Positions 33,738 to 41,144 of a DNA stretch of 64,000 nucleotides are shown here, one piece after another; the stretch's first letter is position 1, and each line of letters opens with the position of its first letter. Location: contig NZ_DGIR01000021.1 in the NCBI RefSeq assembly GCF_002386445.1, forward strand, positions 1 through 64,000, in the 5' to 3' direction. The notes under the pieces are model-generated. The model saw only the letters and a program-made list of their open reading frames with translations. It ran no database searches and was not told the DNA's origin. The translations under genes and the position numbers were made by a program. The DNA comes from Pseudomonas sp. UBA4617. Its GTDB lineage: Bacteria > Pseudomonadota > Gammaproteobacteria > Pseudomonadales > Pseudomonadaceae.

Positions 33738-36167
33738 TCAGAACCCTACACTGGCCTGCACGTAGAAGGTCCGCGGCTCCCCCACATAGAGGCCGGCATT
33801 GTTGTCACTGGAGCGGGTGAAGTACTGCTTGTCGAACAGGTTCTTCACCCCCGCCGCCAGCTTCAGGTTGGACAGCTCCGGCCCGAACTCGTAGCCGCCA
33901 CGGGCATGCCAGGTCACATAACCCGGAATGTCGCCATACTGCCCATCGGCACTCGGCTCGGTAATGTAGTCACCATTGAAGCTGCCATCGGCATTGATCC
34001 CGGTACCCGGCGCGCGCTGCCTGGATTGGGCGTAGGCATCCAGGTTCCAGGTCCAGTGGTTGATTGCGTAACGCACCCCGGCCGTGGCCACCTGGCGTGA
34101 ATAGAACGGCAGGTCACGGCCTTTGAACCCGGGAATTTCCCCTTCATAAGTCGCACGGGTATAGGTGTAGCCTCCGCTCACCGACAGCCCGTCCAGGCGC
34201 GGGTCCAGCCCGGCCAGGTCATAGCGCACCGAGGCCTCGATACCCTGGTGCTTGGTCGCCCCAAGGTTGGTCCAGCCCACGTCGTTGCTGATGTACTGCA
34301 GCTCATCATCGAAGTCGATGTAGAACGCCGTCAGCTCACCGGCAAAACCGCCATTGTCATAGCGCGTACCGATTTCGTAGGTCTTGGCCTTTTCCGGCTC
34401 CAGGCCATTGGCCGTGCTGTTGCCGGTACCGCCCTGGCCCAGCTGGAAGTACTGCAGGCTGCCGAACGAGGTCTCGTAGTTGGCGAACAGCTTCCACGCA
34501 TCGGAGAGGTGATACATCACGCTCAGCGCCGGCAGGGGCTCGTTGCTGGTGATGCTGCGGTTCTTCTCCGGTACCGGCTTGCCGTTGGCACCGAGCACCG
34601 GGCGGTCGCGCCAGTCGGTATTGATGTGCTCGAAGCGCAGGCCGGGGGTAATGGTCCAGTTGCCCACGTCGATCTTGTCGTCGACGTAGTAGGCGCTGGC
34701 CTCGGTCCCGCCGCTGCGGTCCTGGAACACATGGCCGTCGGAGCCTGGCACCGGGGTCGGCACGTTGTCGACCAGGCCCAGGCGGGTCGACTGTTCGCGC
34801 ATCGCTTCCTTCAGGTAACGATAACCCACGCTGACTTCGTGGGTGGTGGGCCCGGCGAAGAAGATACGCGACAGCCGCGGCTCGATGGCGAAGGTGTGGT
34901 AGTTGCGCGGGTACGACGACAGGGTCTTCATGTCACGCGCGGCAATGGCACTGCCGCGGAAGCTGTCGGTGTAGTAGGTCTGCACTTCGAACTGGGTGGC
35001 GTCGTCGAGCTGACGCTGCCACTTGAACGACACATCCTTGCGCCGGCCGGCGAAGTAGTCATAGTCGCGCAGCGACTGGTACGGGTTGCTGTCGTACTGG
35101 GCCTGGGTCAGGCCGCCGGGCATGTCGGCACGGCCATCGTAGTAGTGGAAGTTGAGCCAGAACTCGTCAACTTCGGTGGGTGCCCAGTGCGTCTTGAGGA
35201 TGACATCATCGATGTCGTTGCCATTGTTGCTTTCGCGGTAGCCGTTGCCATTCACCCCGGTGTACAACAGCGCCACGCCCATGCCGTTGTCCGCCGTGCC
35301 ACCGACGAAGGCCGACTCGGTGTGCTTCCAGCCGCCATGCTGGGAAGTTTCCAGGGTTGTGGACAGCTCTGCCGAGGCTTTCTCCGGGATTGCCCGGGTC
35401 ACGAAGTTGATCACCCCGCCGACGTTCTGCGGGCCATAACGCACGGAGCCGGCACCACGCACCACATCGATACTGTCGAGGTTGCCCGAGGAAATCGGGG
35501 CCATCGACAGCTGCGGTTGGCCATACGGTGCGAAAGCGGCCGGAATGCCATCGATCAGTACCGTGGAGCGCGGCGACAGGCGCGAAGTCAGGCCGCGTAC
35601 CCCAACGTTCAGCGACAGGTCGCTGCCACCGGTGCCATTGGAGTCCTGCACCTGTACCCCCGGGATGCCGCGCAGCACATCGCGCACGTTCATCGCACCC
35701 TTCTCCACCATTGCTTCGCGGCGCACCACGGTACGAGCGCCAGGGTGGTTCTGTACCACGCTCTGCTGGGCATCGCCCAGCCAGTCACCGACCACCTTGA
35801 TATCGGTGGGCGCCAGCTCCAGGCTGCCGGTGGTGAGGGTGCCATCGGCCTGGGCCGGCTTGACCACAACGGTGCCCTGGGACATTTCGTAAGTGAGGCC
35901 GCTGCCTTGCAGCAACTGCTGCAGCGCCTCCTCGGGCGCCAGTTGGCCGACCACCGCCGGCGCCTGCTTGCCGGCTACCAGCTCGGGGCTGAAGAACAGT
36001 TGCAGGTTGGTCTGCTGACCCAGCTGGTTCAGCGCCGAAGCCAACGGTTGCGCCTGGATCTGAATGGTGTTGCCAGTTTCTGCGGCCTGGCTGCCGACGG
36101 CCACGGCAGTGACCGCCAGGGTCAGTGCCAGGGCGCGCAAGCGTGGAAAGGGCTTGTTATTGTTCAC
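33738..36167 (-). CDS. fecA: FecA-like TonB-dependent ferric citrate receptor with signalling domain
   Basis: This 809-residue outer-membrane receptor starts at GTG 36167 (MNNNKPFPRLRALALTLAVT) after AGGAAG. An N-terminal STN signalling domain follows the signal peptide (IQIQAQPLASALNQLGQQTN). The plug matches E. coli FecA closely (GVRGLTSRLSPRSTVLIDGI, FAPYGQPQLSMAPISSGN, VRYGPQNVGGVINFVTRAIP). The barrel ends in a terminal Phe (YVQASVGF). With fecR and fecI upstream it forms a complete cell-surface signalling system. Ferric citrate as ligand is inferred from the plug match. Confidence 0.92.
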   Translation of the reverse strand: MNNNKPFPRLRALALTLAVTAVAVGSQAAETGNTIQIQAQPLASALNQLGQQTNLQLFFSPELVAGKQAPAVVGQLAPEEALQQLLQGSGLTYEMSQGTVVVKPAQADGTLTTGSLELAPTDIKVVGDWLGDAQQSVVQNHPGARTVVRREAMVEKGAMNVRDVLRGIPGVQVQDSNGTGGSDLSLNVGVRGLTSRLSPRSTVLIDGIPAAFAPYGQPQLSMAPISSGNLDSIDVVRGAGSVRYGPQNVGGVINFVTRAIPEKASAELSTTLETSQHGGWKHTESAFVGGTADNGMGVALLYTGVNGNGYRESNNGNDIDDVILKTHWAPTEVDEFWLNFHYYDGRADMPGGLTQAQYDSNPYQSLRDYDYFAGRRKDVSFKWQRQLDDATQFEVQTYYTDSFRGSAIAARDMKTLSSYPRNYHTFAIEPRLSRIFFAGPTTHEVSVGYRYLKEAMREQSTRLGLVDNVPTPVPGSDGHVFQDRSGGTEASAYYVDDKIDVGNWTITPGLRFEHINTDWRDRPVLGANGKPVPEKNRSITSNEPLPALSVMYHLSDAWKLFANYETSFGSLQYFQLGQGGTGNSTANGLEPEKAKTYEIGTRYDNGGFAGELTAFYIDFDDELQYISNDVGWTNLGATKHQGIEASVRYDLAGLDPRLDGLSVSGGYTYTRATYEGEIPGFKGRDLPFYSRQVATAGVRYAINHWTWNLDAYAQSRQRAPGTGINADGSFNGDYITEPSADGQYGDIPGYVTWHARGGYEFGPELSNLKLAAGVKNLFDKQYFTRSSDNNAGLYVGEPRTFYVQASVGF

Positions 36168-36274
36168 GTCGTCGAAACTTCCTGGGATACGGATAAACGC
36201 CAACCGCATGCAAATGGAAATGCTTGGCAGTTGCAGCTGGCGGGGAAGACGAACGAGCGGAAAAAAACCTGAAT

Positions 36275-37237
36275 CTATTTCGCGATTATTTCGCTGGAGC
36301 CATCGGCATTGGTCTTGATGGCCACCGGCAGGATGCCTGGCAAGGCGCGCAACAAGGCGTCGGTGTCGTCAGTGCGGAACGTGCTGGACAGGCGCAACTG
36401 GGCTACCTTGCCCGGGGCGACCCGCAGCGGCTGGCTGCGGTAGCGCGAAACTTCCGCCACCACCTCGGCCAAGGTGACATTGTCGAACACCAGCTTGCCC
36501 TGGCGCCAGGCGGTCAGCGCGGCGGCATTCACCGCATAGGGTGCGGCGACCTGGCCTTGCGCGTCGATGTGCGAACCCTGGCCAGCCGCAAGTTGCGCCA
36601 GCGACGCCCCCTTGCCCTGCACCCGCACCGAGCCTTGCTCCACCGCCACCCTTGTACTGGCCGAGTCCAGGCGGACGTCGAAGCGGGTACCGGTGACGGT
36701 CACGCTGCCTTGGGCGGTGTCGACCACGAATGGCCTGGCACTGTCGTGGGCGACGCTGAACATCACCTCGCCCGTGATCAGTTGCACATGACGCTGGCCC
36801 GCACTGAATGCGACCCGCACCTGCGTGCTGCCGTTGAGTTCAAGGTGCGAACCATCCGGCAATTCGACCTGGCGGCGTTCATTGAAGGCAGTCTTCAGGT
36901 CGCCTTGGTGGTTCAGTTGCTGATACTGCCAGCCGCCCCAGCCCAGCCCCACCGCCACTGCGCCCAGCGTGGCAGCCAAAGCCACGCGCACAAAGCGTCG
37001 CCGTGGCAGCTGCGGTACCGGGGCCGGCCGGGCCAGCGCTTCCAGGCGCTGGCGGGGGATGAAATCGGCCGCCTGCCACAGGCGGGCGAGTTGCTCGTAC
37101 TCTTCACGGTGCCGCCTGTCGGCCTCCAGCCAGGCCCGCAACTGCGCCTGCAGCGCGGCATCCCGAGGCGCATCCTGCACGCGGGCGAACCATGCAGCCG
37201 CCTGCTCGCGGACGGTTTCGCTAGCGTGCTGTTCCAT
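36275..37237 (-). CDS. fecR: FecR-type anti-sigma regulator
   Basis: FecR passes the signal from FecA in the outer membrane to FecI in the cytoplasm. About 320 residues: N-terminal FecI-binding region (AAAWFARVQDAPRDAALQ, LRAWLEADRRHREEY), one membrane helix (VRVALAATLGAVAVGLGWGG), and a periplasmic FecR domain (VELPDGSHLELNGSTQVRV, GEVMFSVAHDSARPF). Start set at ATG 37237, which has AGGAG nine bases upstream; ATGs at 37258 and 37261, overlapping the fecI stop, are alternatives. fecA begins 107 bp downstream, probably under its own FecI promoter. Confidence 0.9.
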   Translation of the reverse strand: MEQHASETVREQAAAWFARVQDAPRDAALQAQLRAWLEADRRHREEYEQLARLWQAADFIPRQRLEALARPAPVPQLPRRRFVRVALAATLGAVAVGLGWGGWQYQQLNHQGDLKTAFNERRQVELPDGSHLELNGSTQVRVAFSAGQRHVQLITGEVMFSVAHDSARPFVVDTAQGSVTVTGTRFDVRLDSASTRVAVEQGSVRVQGKGASLAQLAAGQGSHIDAQGQVAAPYAVNAAALTAWRQGKLVFDNVTLAEVVAEVSRYRSQPLRVAPGKVAQLRLSSTFRTDDTDALLRALPGILPVAIKTNADGSSEIIAK

Positions 37238-37257
37238 CGAAAAGGTCTCCTGACTCA

Positions 37258-37743
37258 TCATGCCGACACATCCAGGTGCTCACGCAGATGCCGGAGCGTG
37301 CGAATCATATACTTTTCGACCATGTTCTTGCTCAACCCCATGCGCGCGGCGATTTCCGCCTGGGTGCGGCCTTCCAGCTTCTGCCAGATGAACACCTGGC
37401 GGCAGTTCAGCGGTAGCTCGGCCAACGCCCGCTCGACGCTGTCGGCCAGTTCCAGGGCGTGCACGTAGGCTTCGGGGTCGCCACTGCCGGCCGGGCTCTC
37501 GTCGAAGGCTTCCAGCTCCAGGGCCTGGCGACGGTCCTCGCGACGGAAACCATCCACGGCAATGTTGCGTGCGGTCTGGTGCAGGTAGGCGCGAGGCTGT
37601 TCGACCTGCTGGCCCGGGCTTTCCAGGACCCGGACGAAGGCATCGTGGGCGAGGTCCTCGGCCTGCTGACGACTGCGCAGCTTGCGCGTCCAGGTGCCGA
37701 TCAGCTCGTGGTAATGGTCGAGAAAACCTTTGGGTCCGGACAC
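37258..37743 (-). CDS. fecI: FecI-type ECF sigma factor
   Basis: This 161-residue ECF sigma factor directs transcription of fecA. Region 2 reads RQQAEDLAHDAFVRVLE and YLHQTARNIAVDGFRRE; region 4 is LNCRQVFIWQKLEGRTQAEI with HTH ARMGLSKNMVEKYMIRTL. The proposed start is GTG 37743, which has no clear ribosome site, so it is uncertain. Its stop overlaps the first ATG of the fecR frame. A candidate Fur site lies 31-51 bp upstream. Confidence 0.9.
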   Translation of the reverse strand: MSGPKGFLDHYHELIGTWTRKLRSRQQAEDLAHDAFVRVLESPGQQVEQPRAYLHQTARNIAVDGFRREDRRQALELEAFDESPAGSGDPEAYVHALELADSVERALAELPLNCRQVFIWQKLEGRTQAEIAARMGLSKNMVEKYMIRTLRHLREHLDVSA

Positions 37744-37773
37744 GGTCGATGGTCATCAGGAGGCGGACAAGGG

Positions 37774-37794
37774 TGCGAATAGTAATGTTTCGCA
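37774..37794 (-). promoter_or_regulatory. Candidate Fur site upstream of fecI
   Basis: TGCGAA and TTCGCA flank TAGTAATGT, giving a 21-bp dyad. About 11 of 19 positions agree with the Fur consensus. Iron repression of fecI is the rule in Pseudomonas; this match is only moderate. Confidence 0.45.
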
Positions 37795-37909
37795 TCAAAA
37801 CCGGCAAATCCGTCAGTCGGTAACAAAAAATTTATCGGCTTTTTCAGGTACGGGCGTGCCACGGCTTTGTGGCCATAAATATGAACACCCCAGGCCCCTT
37901 CATGGGCAC

Positions 37910-37951
37910 GCCCGCTGCCGCAGGAATCACGCGATGCCTGTGGCAGCGGGC
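37910..37951. repeat. 15-bp inverted repeat
   Basis: GCCCGCTGCCGCAGG (37910-37924) and CCTGTGGCAGCGGGC (37937-37951) are inverse except for one position, with a 12-nt loop. It resembles a REP-like element but differs in sequence from the other copies in the window. Confidence 0.65.
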
Positions 37952-38125
37952 ATACCCGCAAACAGGCTAACGCGGCCTATTCCACAATTTTTTACGCTTC
38001 AAACATGCAGGGGAACATCAGCCGGTCATACGAGTCGGTTATTCAAATGGCTGGTCGTCGATCCGCGTCGATCACGCCCGGATTGCCTGTTGATTCTGCA
38101 TTCTTCACACCCTAAAGTGCGCGCC

Positions 38126-38232
38126 GAACGTCCATGCTGGAAACGATCCATCCGGCTCAAGTACTGAGTAGGCGAACCAAAGTGGGGATACGGAGGACGT
38201 TCAGTTTGCAGCCACTTAATCTTTCAGTTTGC
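38126..38232 (+). promoter_or_regulatory. Possible structured leader of speC
   Basis: GAACGTCC (38126-38133) and GGACGTTC (38195-38202) are perfect 8-bp complements 61 nt apart, with a small CTCA/TGAG hairpin inside. A 10-bp direct repeat, TTCAGTTTGC, occurs at 38200-38209 and 38223-38232, just before the ribosome site. Both features could serve translation control. Untested. Confidence 0.35.
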
Positions 38233-38249
38233 CCATGGAGTCCCTGAGC

Positions 38250-39413
38250 ATGTCGATCCAGGTCGAAGACTATTTCGCGCGTGACACTTTCCAGAAAATG
38301 AAGGCGTTCGCCGACAAGCAGGAAACCCCGTTCGTACTCATCGATACCCAGATGATCAGCCAGGCCTATGACGACCTGCGCGCCGGTTTCGAGTTCGCCA
38401 AGGTGTACTACGCGGTCAAGGCCAACCCGGCCGTCGAGATCATCGATCTGCTCAAGGATAAAGGTTCGAGCTTCGACATCGCCTCGATCTACGAGTTGGA
38501 CAAGGTCATGGGCCGCGGTGTCAGCGCCGACCGCATCAGCTACGGCAACACCATCAAGAAGTCCAAGGACATCCGCTACTTCTACGAGAAGGGCGTGCGC
38601 CTGTATGCCACCGACTCGGAAGCCGACCTGCGCAACATCGCCAAGGCCGCGCCGGGCTCGAAAGTGTACGTGCGCATCCTTACCGAAGGCTCCACCACTG
38701 CCGACTGGCCGCTGTCGCGCAAGTTCGGTTGCCAGACCGACATGGCCATGGATCTGCTGATCCTCGCCCGCGACCTGGGCCTGGTGCCGTATGGCATCTC
38801 CTTCCACGTGGGCTCGCAGCAGCGCGACATCAGCGTGTGGGACGCCGCCATCGCCAAGGTCAAGGTGATCTTCGAACGCCTGAAGGAAGAAGACGGCATC
38901 GAGCTGAAACTGATCAACATGGGTGGCGGCTTCCCGGCCAACTACATCACCCGTACCAACAGCCTGGAAACCTACGCCGAAGAGATCATCCGCTTCCTCA
39001 AGGAAGACTTCGGTGACGACCTGCCGGAAATCATCCTCGAACCGGGCCGTTCGCTGATCGCCAACGCCGGGATCCTGGTCAGCGAAGTGGTGCTGGTGGC
39101 ACGCAAGTCGCGCACCGCCGTCGAGCGCTGGATCTACACCGACGTGGGCAAGTTCTCCGGCCTGATCGAAACCATGGACGAGTCCATCAAGTTCCCGATC
39201 TGGACCGAGAAGAAAGGCGAAACCGAAGAAGTGGTCATCGCCGGCCCGACCTGCGATAGCGCCGACATCATGTACGAGCACTACAAGTACGGCCTGCCGC
39301 TGAACCTGGCAATCGGCGACCGCCTGTACTGGCTGTCGACCGGCGCCTATACCACCAGCTACAGCGCCGTGGAATTCAACGGCTTCCCGCCGCTGAAGGC
39401 TTACTACCTGTAA
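38250..39413 (+). CDS. speC: Ornithine decarboxylase (group IV, PLP-dependent)
   Basis: This 387-residue cytoplasmic enzyme makes putrescine from ornithine. The PLP lysine is Lys57 (VYYAVKANPAVEI), the phosphate and diamine sites are visible at GISFHVGSQ, INMGGGFPANY, LEPGRSLIANAG, and Cys335 lies in GPTCDSADI. It belongs to the eukaryote-like fold III decarboxylases that may also accept lysine. ATG 38250 follows GGAG; an in-frame ATG at 38229 is less likely. A textbook terminator follows. Its place next to piuC/piuA repeats the P. aeruginosa arrangement. Confidence 0.92.
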   Translation: MSIQVEDYFARDTFQKMKAFADKQETPFVLIDTQMISQAYDDLRAGFEFAKVYYAVKANPAVEIIDLLKDKGSSFDIASIYELDKVMGRGVSADRISYGNTIKKSKDIRYFYEKGVRLYATDSEADLRNIAKAAPGSKVYVRILTEGSTTADWPLSRKFGCQTDMAMDLLILARDLGLVPYGISFHVGSQQRDISVWDAAIAKVKVIFERLKEEDGIELKLINMGGGFPANYITRTNSLETYAEEIIRFLKEDFGDDLPEIILEPGRSLIANAGILVSEVVLVARKSRTAVERWIYTDVGKFSGLIETMDESIKFPIWTEKKGETEEVVIAGPTCDSADIMYEHYKYGLPLNLAIGDRLYWLSTGAYTTSYSAVEFNGFPPLKAYYL

Positions 39414-39418
39414 TGCAC

Positions 39419-39447
39419 AACGGGGCCGCGAGGCCCCGTTTTCATTT
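39419..39447 (+). terminator. Rho-independent terminator of speC
   Basis: AACGGGGCC and GGCCCCGTT form a 9-bp stem with a GCGA tetraloop, followed by TTTTCATTT. Confidence 0.93.
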
Positions 39448-39488
39448 GTGCGTTCCTGCGCCGGCGCCAGAGCCAGCACAGCCAAACC

Positions 39489-40238
39489 TCAGCTCCCGCG
39501 CCGTTCGATCTCTTCGGCATAGCGCGCCGCAAAGGCCATCAGCACCGGCCCAGCGCCCTGCAAGGTCGCCAGCGCACTGCGCAGGAAGTTCATGTTCCCC
39601 TCGACCCGAGCCTGCTCCAGCCAACGCCCGGCCTCGACCATCTGCCCGCGTTCGACCAGCACCAGGCCCAGGCTGAACATGCCGCGGAAATCCCCCGCCT
39701 CGGCTGAACGCCGATACCAGCGCACCGCCCGCGCCGGGCTGGGCGCGGTGGCAATGCCCTGTTCAAGATAACGCCCGTACAGGTTCATCGACTTGGCGTG
39801 CCCAAGCTGCGCCGCCTTTTCGTAACACATCAGGGCCTGCGCCTGGTTGGCCGCTACGCCACGACCAGTGGCCAACAGGTTGCCCAGGTTGTAGAGCCCC
39901 CAGTCCAGCCCCGCATCGGCTGCCCGGGCATAGTGGATGGCAGCCAGCGGAAGGTCTACGCTGCCGCCCCAGCCATGCTCCAGGCACCGCCCCAGCATGT
40001 TGTGCGCCATCGCGCTACCGCCTTGGGCAGCGATGCCGAACCAGCGCCGGGCCACGCTGGCATCCGCTTCGATACCCCGACCGTCGAGCAGGATCTGCCC
40101 CAACAGCAACTGGGCCTCGACCACACCCTGCCCCGCTGCCGCCAGGATCGCTTGTGCAGCCTTGCCGGGGCTTGCTTCGAGCATCGCCTGCAAGCCAGCC
40201 ACATCCACCACTTCCTCACGTCGCAACGGGTAGGACAC
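39489..40238 (-). CDS. SEL1/TPR-like repeat protein
   Basis: This 249-residue protein has SEL1-like helical repeats: AQLLLGQILLDGRGIEADAS, AHNMLGRCLEHGWGGSVDLP, GLYNLGNLLATGRGVAANQA and SMNLYGRYLEQG, about 36 residues apart. Such repeats bind other proteins. Start is GTG 40238, preceded by GGAGG. It begins 3 bp after the piuC stop and is certainly cotranscribed with it. No signal peptide is evident. Its job in iron uptake, if any, is unknown. Confidence 0.85.
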   Translation of the reverse strand: MSYPLRREEVVDVAGLQAMLEASPGKAAQAILAAAGQGVVEAQLLLGQILLDGRGIEADASVARRWFGIAAQGGSAMAHNMLGRCLEHGWGGSVDLPLAAIHYARAADAGLDWGLYNLGNLLATGRGVAANQAQALMCYEKAAQLGHAKSMNLYGRYLEQGIATAPSPARAVRWYRRSAEAGDFRGMFSLGLVLVERGQMVEAGRWLEQARVEGNMNFLRSALATLQGAGPVLMAFAARYAEEIERRGS

Positions 40239-40241
40239 GTT

Positions 40242-40922
40242 TCAGACCTCCGCCCAGCGGCGCAGCAGGTTGTGGTAGGTGCCGGTCAGTTGCAGCAAGG
40301 CAGGATGCTCCGGGACATCGGCAGTCAGTTGCTGGATGGCAGTGTCCATCTCGAACAGCAAGGCGCGCTGGCTGTCCTCGCGGACCAGGCTCTGGGTCCA
40401 GAAGAACGCGGCGAAGCGCTGGCCACGGGTGACCGGGTTGACCTTGTGCAGGCTGGTACCCGGGTACAACACCAGGTCACCGGCGGCCAACTTGACCTGC
40501 TGCTCGCCAAAGGTGTCCTGGATCACCAGTTCGCCACCGTCGTAGCTGCCCGGGTCGCTGAGGAACAAGGTCGAGGACAGGTCGGTGCGTACCCGCTCCG
40601 GGCTGCCCTTGGGCTGGCGCAGGGCATTATCGATGTGGAAGCCGAAGTTGCCGCCCTCGCGGTAGCAGTTGATCAGCGGCGGGAACACCTTGTGCGGCAA
40701 AGCCGCCGACATGAAACGCGGGTTTTTCCACAGGCGCTCGATCAGCGCACTGCCGATCTCCTTGGCCAAAGGGTGGCCTTCCGGCAGCTGCAGGTTGTGC
40801 TTGGCCTTGGCCGACTGGTAGCCAGCGGTGATCTTGCCATCGGCCCAGTCGGCCTGTTCCAGCGCCTCGCGGATACGGGCCAGTTCATCGGCGTCGAACA
40901 GGCCGGGGATGTGAAGCAGCAT
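40242..40922 (-). CDS. piuC: PiuC, Fe(II)/2-oxoglutarate-dependent oxygenase
   Basis: PiuC-family oxygenases (PKHD-type) accompany TonB receptors for catechol-type siderophores. This protein of 226 residues keeps the iron triad His96-x-Asp98 (GFHIDNALRQ) and His159 (GTSLHKVNPV), with Arg169 for 2-oxoglutarate (TRGQRFAAFF). It starts at ATG 40922, diverging from piuA. A good Fur-like site lies 31-49 bp upstream. The substrate is not known; it is thought to act on siderophore or receptor-related molecules. Confidence 0.92.
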   Translation of the reverse strand: MLLHIPGLFDADELARIREALEQADWADGKITAGYQSAKAKHNLQLPEGHPLAKEIGSALIERLWKNPRFMSAALPHKVFPPLINCYREGGNFGFHIDNALRQPKGSPERVRTDLSSTLFLSDPGSYDGGELVIQDTFGEQQVKLAAGDLVLYPGTSLHKVNPVTRGQRFAAFFWTQSLVREDSQRALLFEMDTAIQQLTADVPEHPALLQLTGTYHNLLRRWAEV

Positions 40923-40952
40923 GGCGGCAGCACCGTTGGGAAAAGAACAGGC

Positions 40953-40971
40953 AACAATGATATTGATTCCC
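40953..40971 (-). promoter_or_regulatory. Candidate Fur box upstream of piuC
   Basis: AACAATGATATTGATTCCC matches the 19-bp Fur consensus at about 13 positions. It lies 31-49 bp before the piuC start, where it would repress transcription when iron is plentiful. Confidence 0.55.
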
Positions 40972-41073
40972 TTTTGCGCTTCACAAGCCCCATGCGCTAC
41001 CCAAGACGCTTCATGCGGATGAAACCGTAAAGGTAAATTGTAAAGTTTGTAAATTATTCGCGAATGGTAACTG

Positions 41074-41087
41074 CTCTCAATTGAGAG
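41074..41087. promoter_or_regulatory. 14-bp perfect palindrome upstream of piuA
   Basis: CTCTCAATTGAGAG is an uninterrupted palindrome 58 bp before the piuA start. It may be an operator. It is not a clear Fur match. Confidence 0.4.
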
Positions 41088-41144
41088 TCCAAATTGCTTA
41101 CATTAAGATCCGCGGCCTTGATACCTTGGGGAAGGTCCTTAGCA

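Larger units (their letters stand above)
37744..38249. other. Gene-free region between fecI and speC
   Basis: The 506-bp stretch holds the divergent promoters of fecI and speC. It contains the Fur-like repeat at 37774, an inverted repeat at 37910-37951 and a possible structured speC leader (38126-38232). I see no credible coding frame. Confidence 0.6.
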
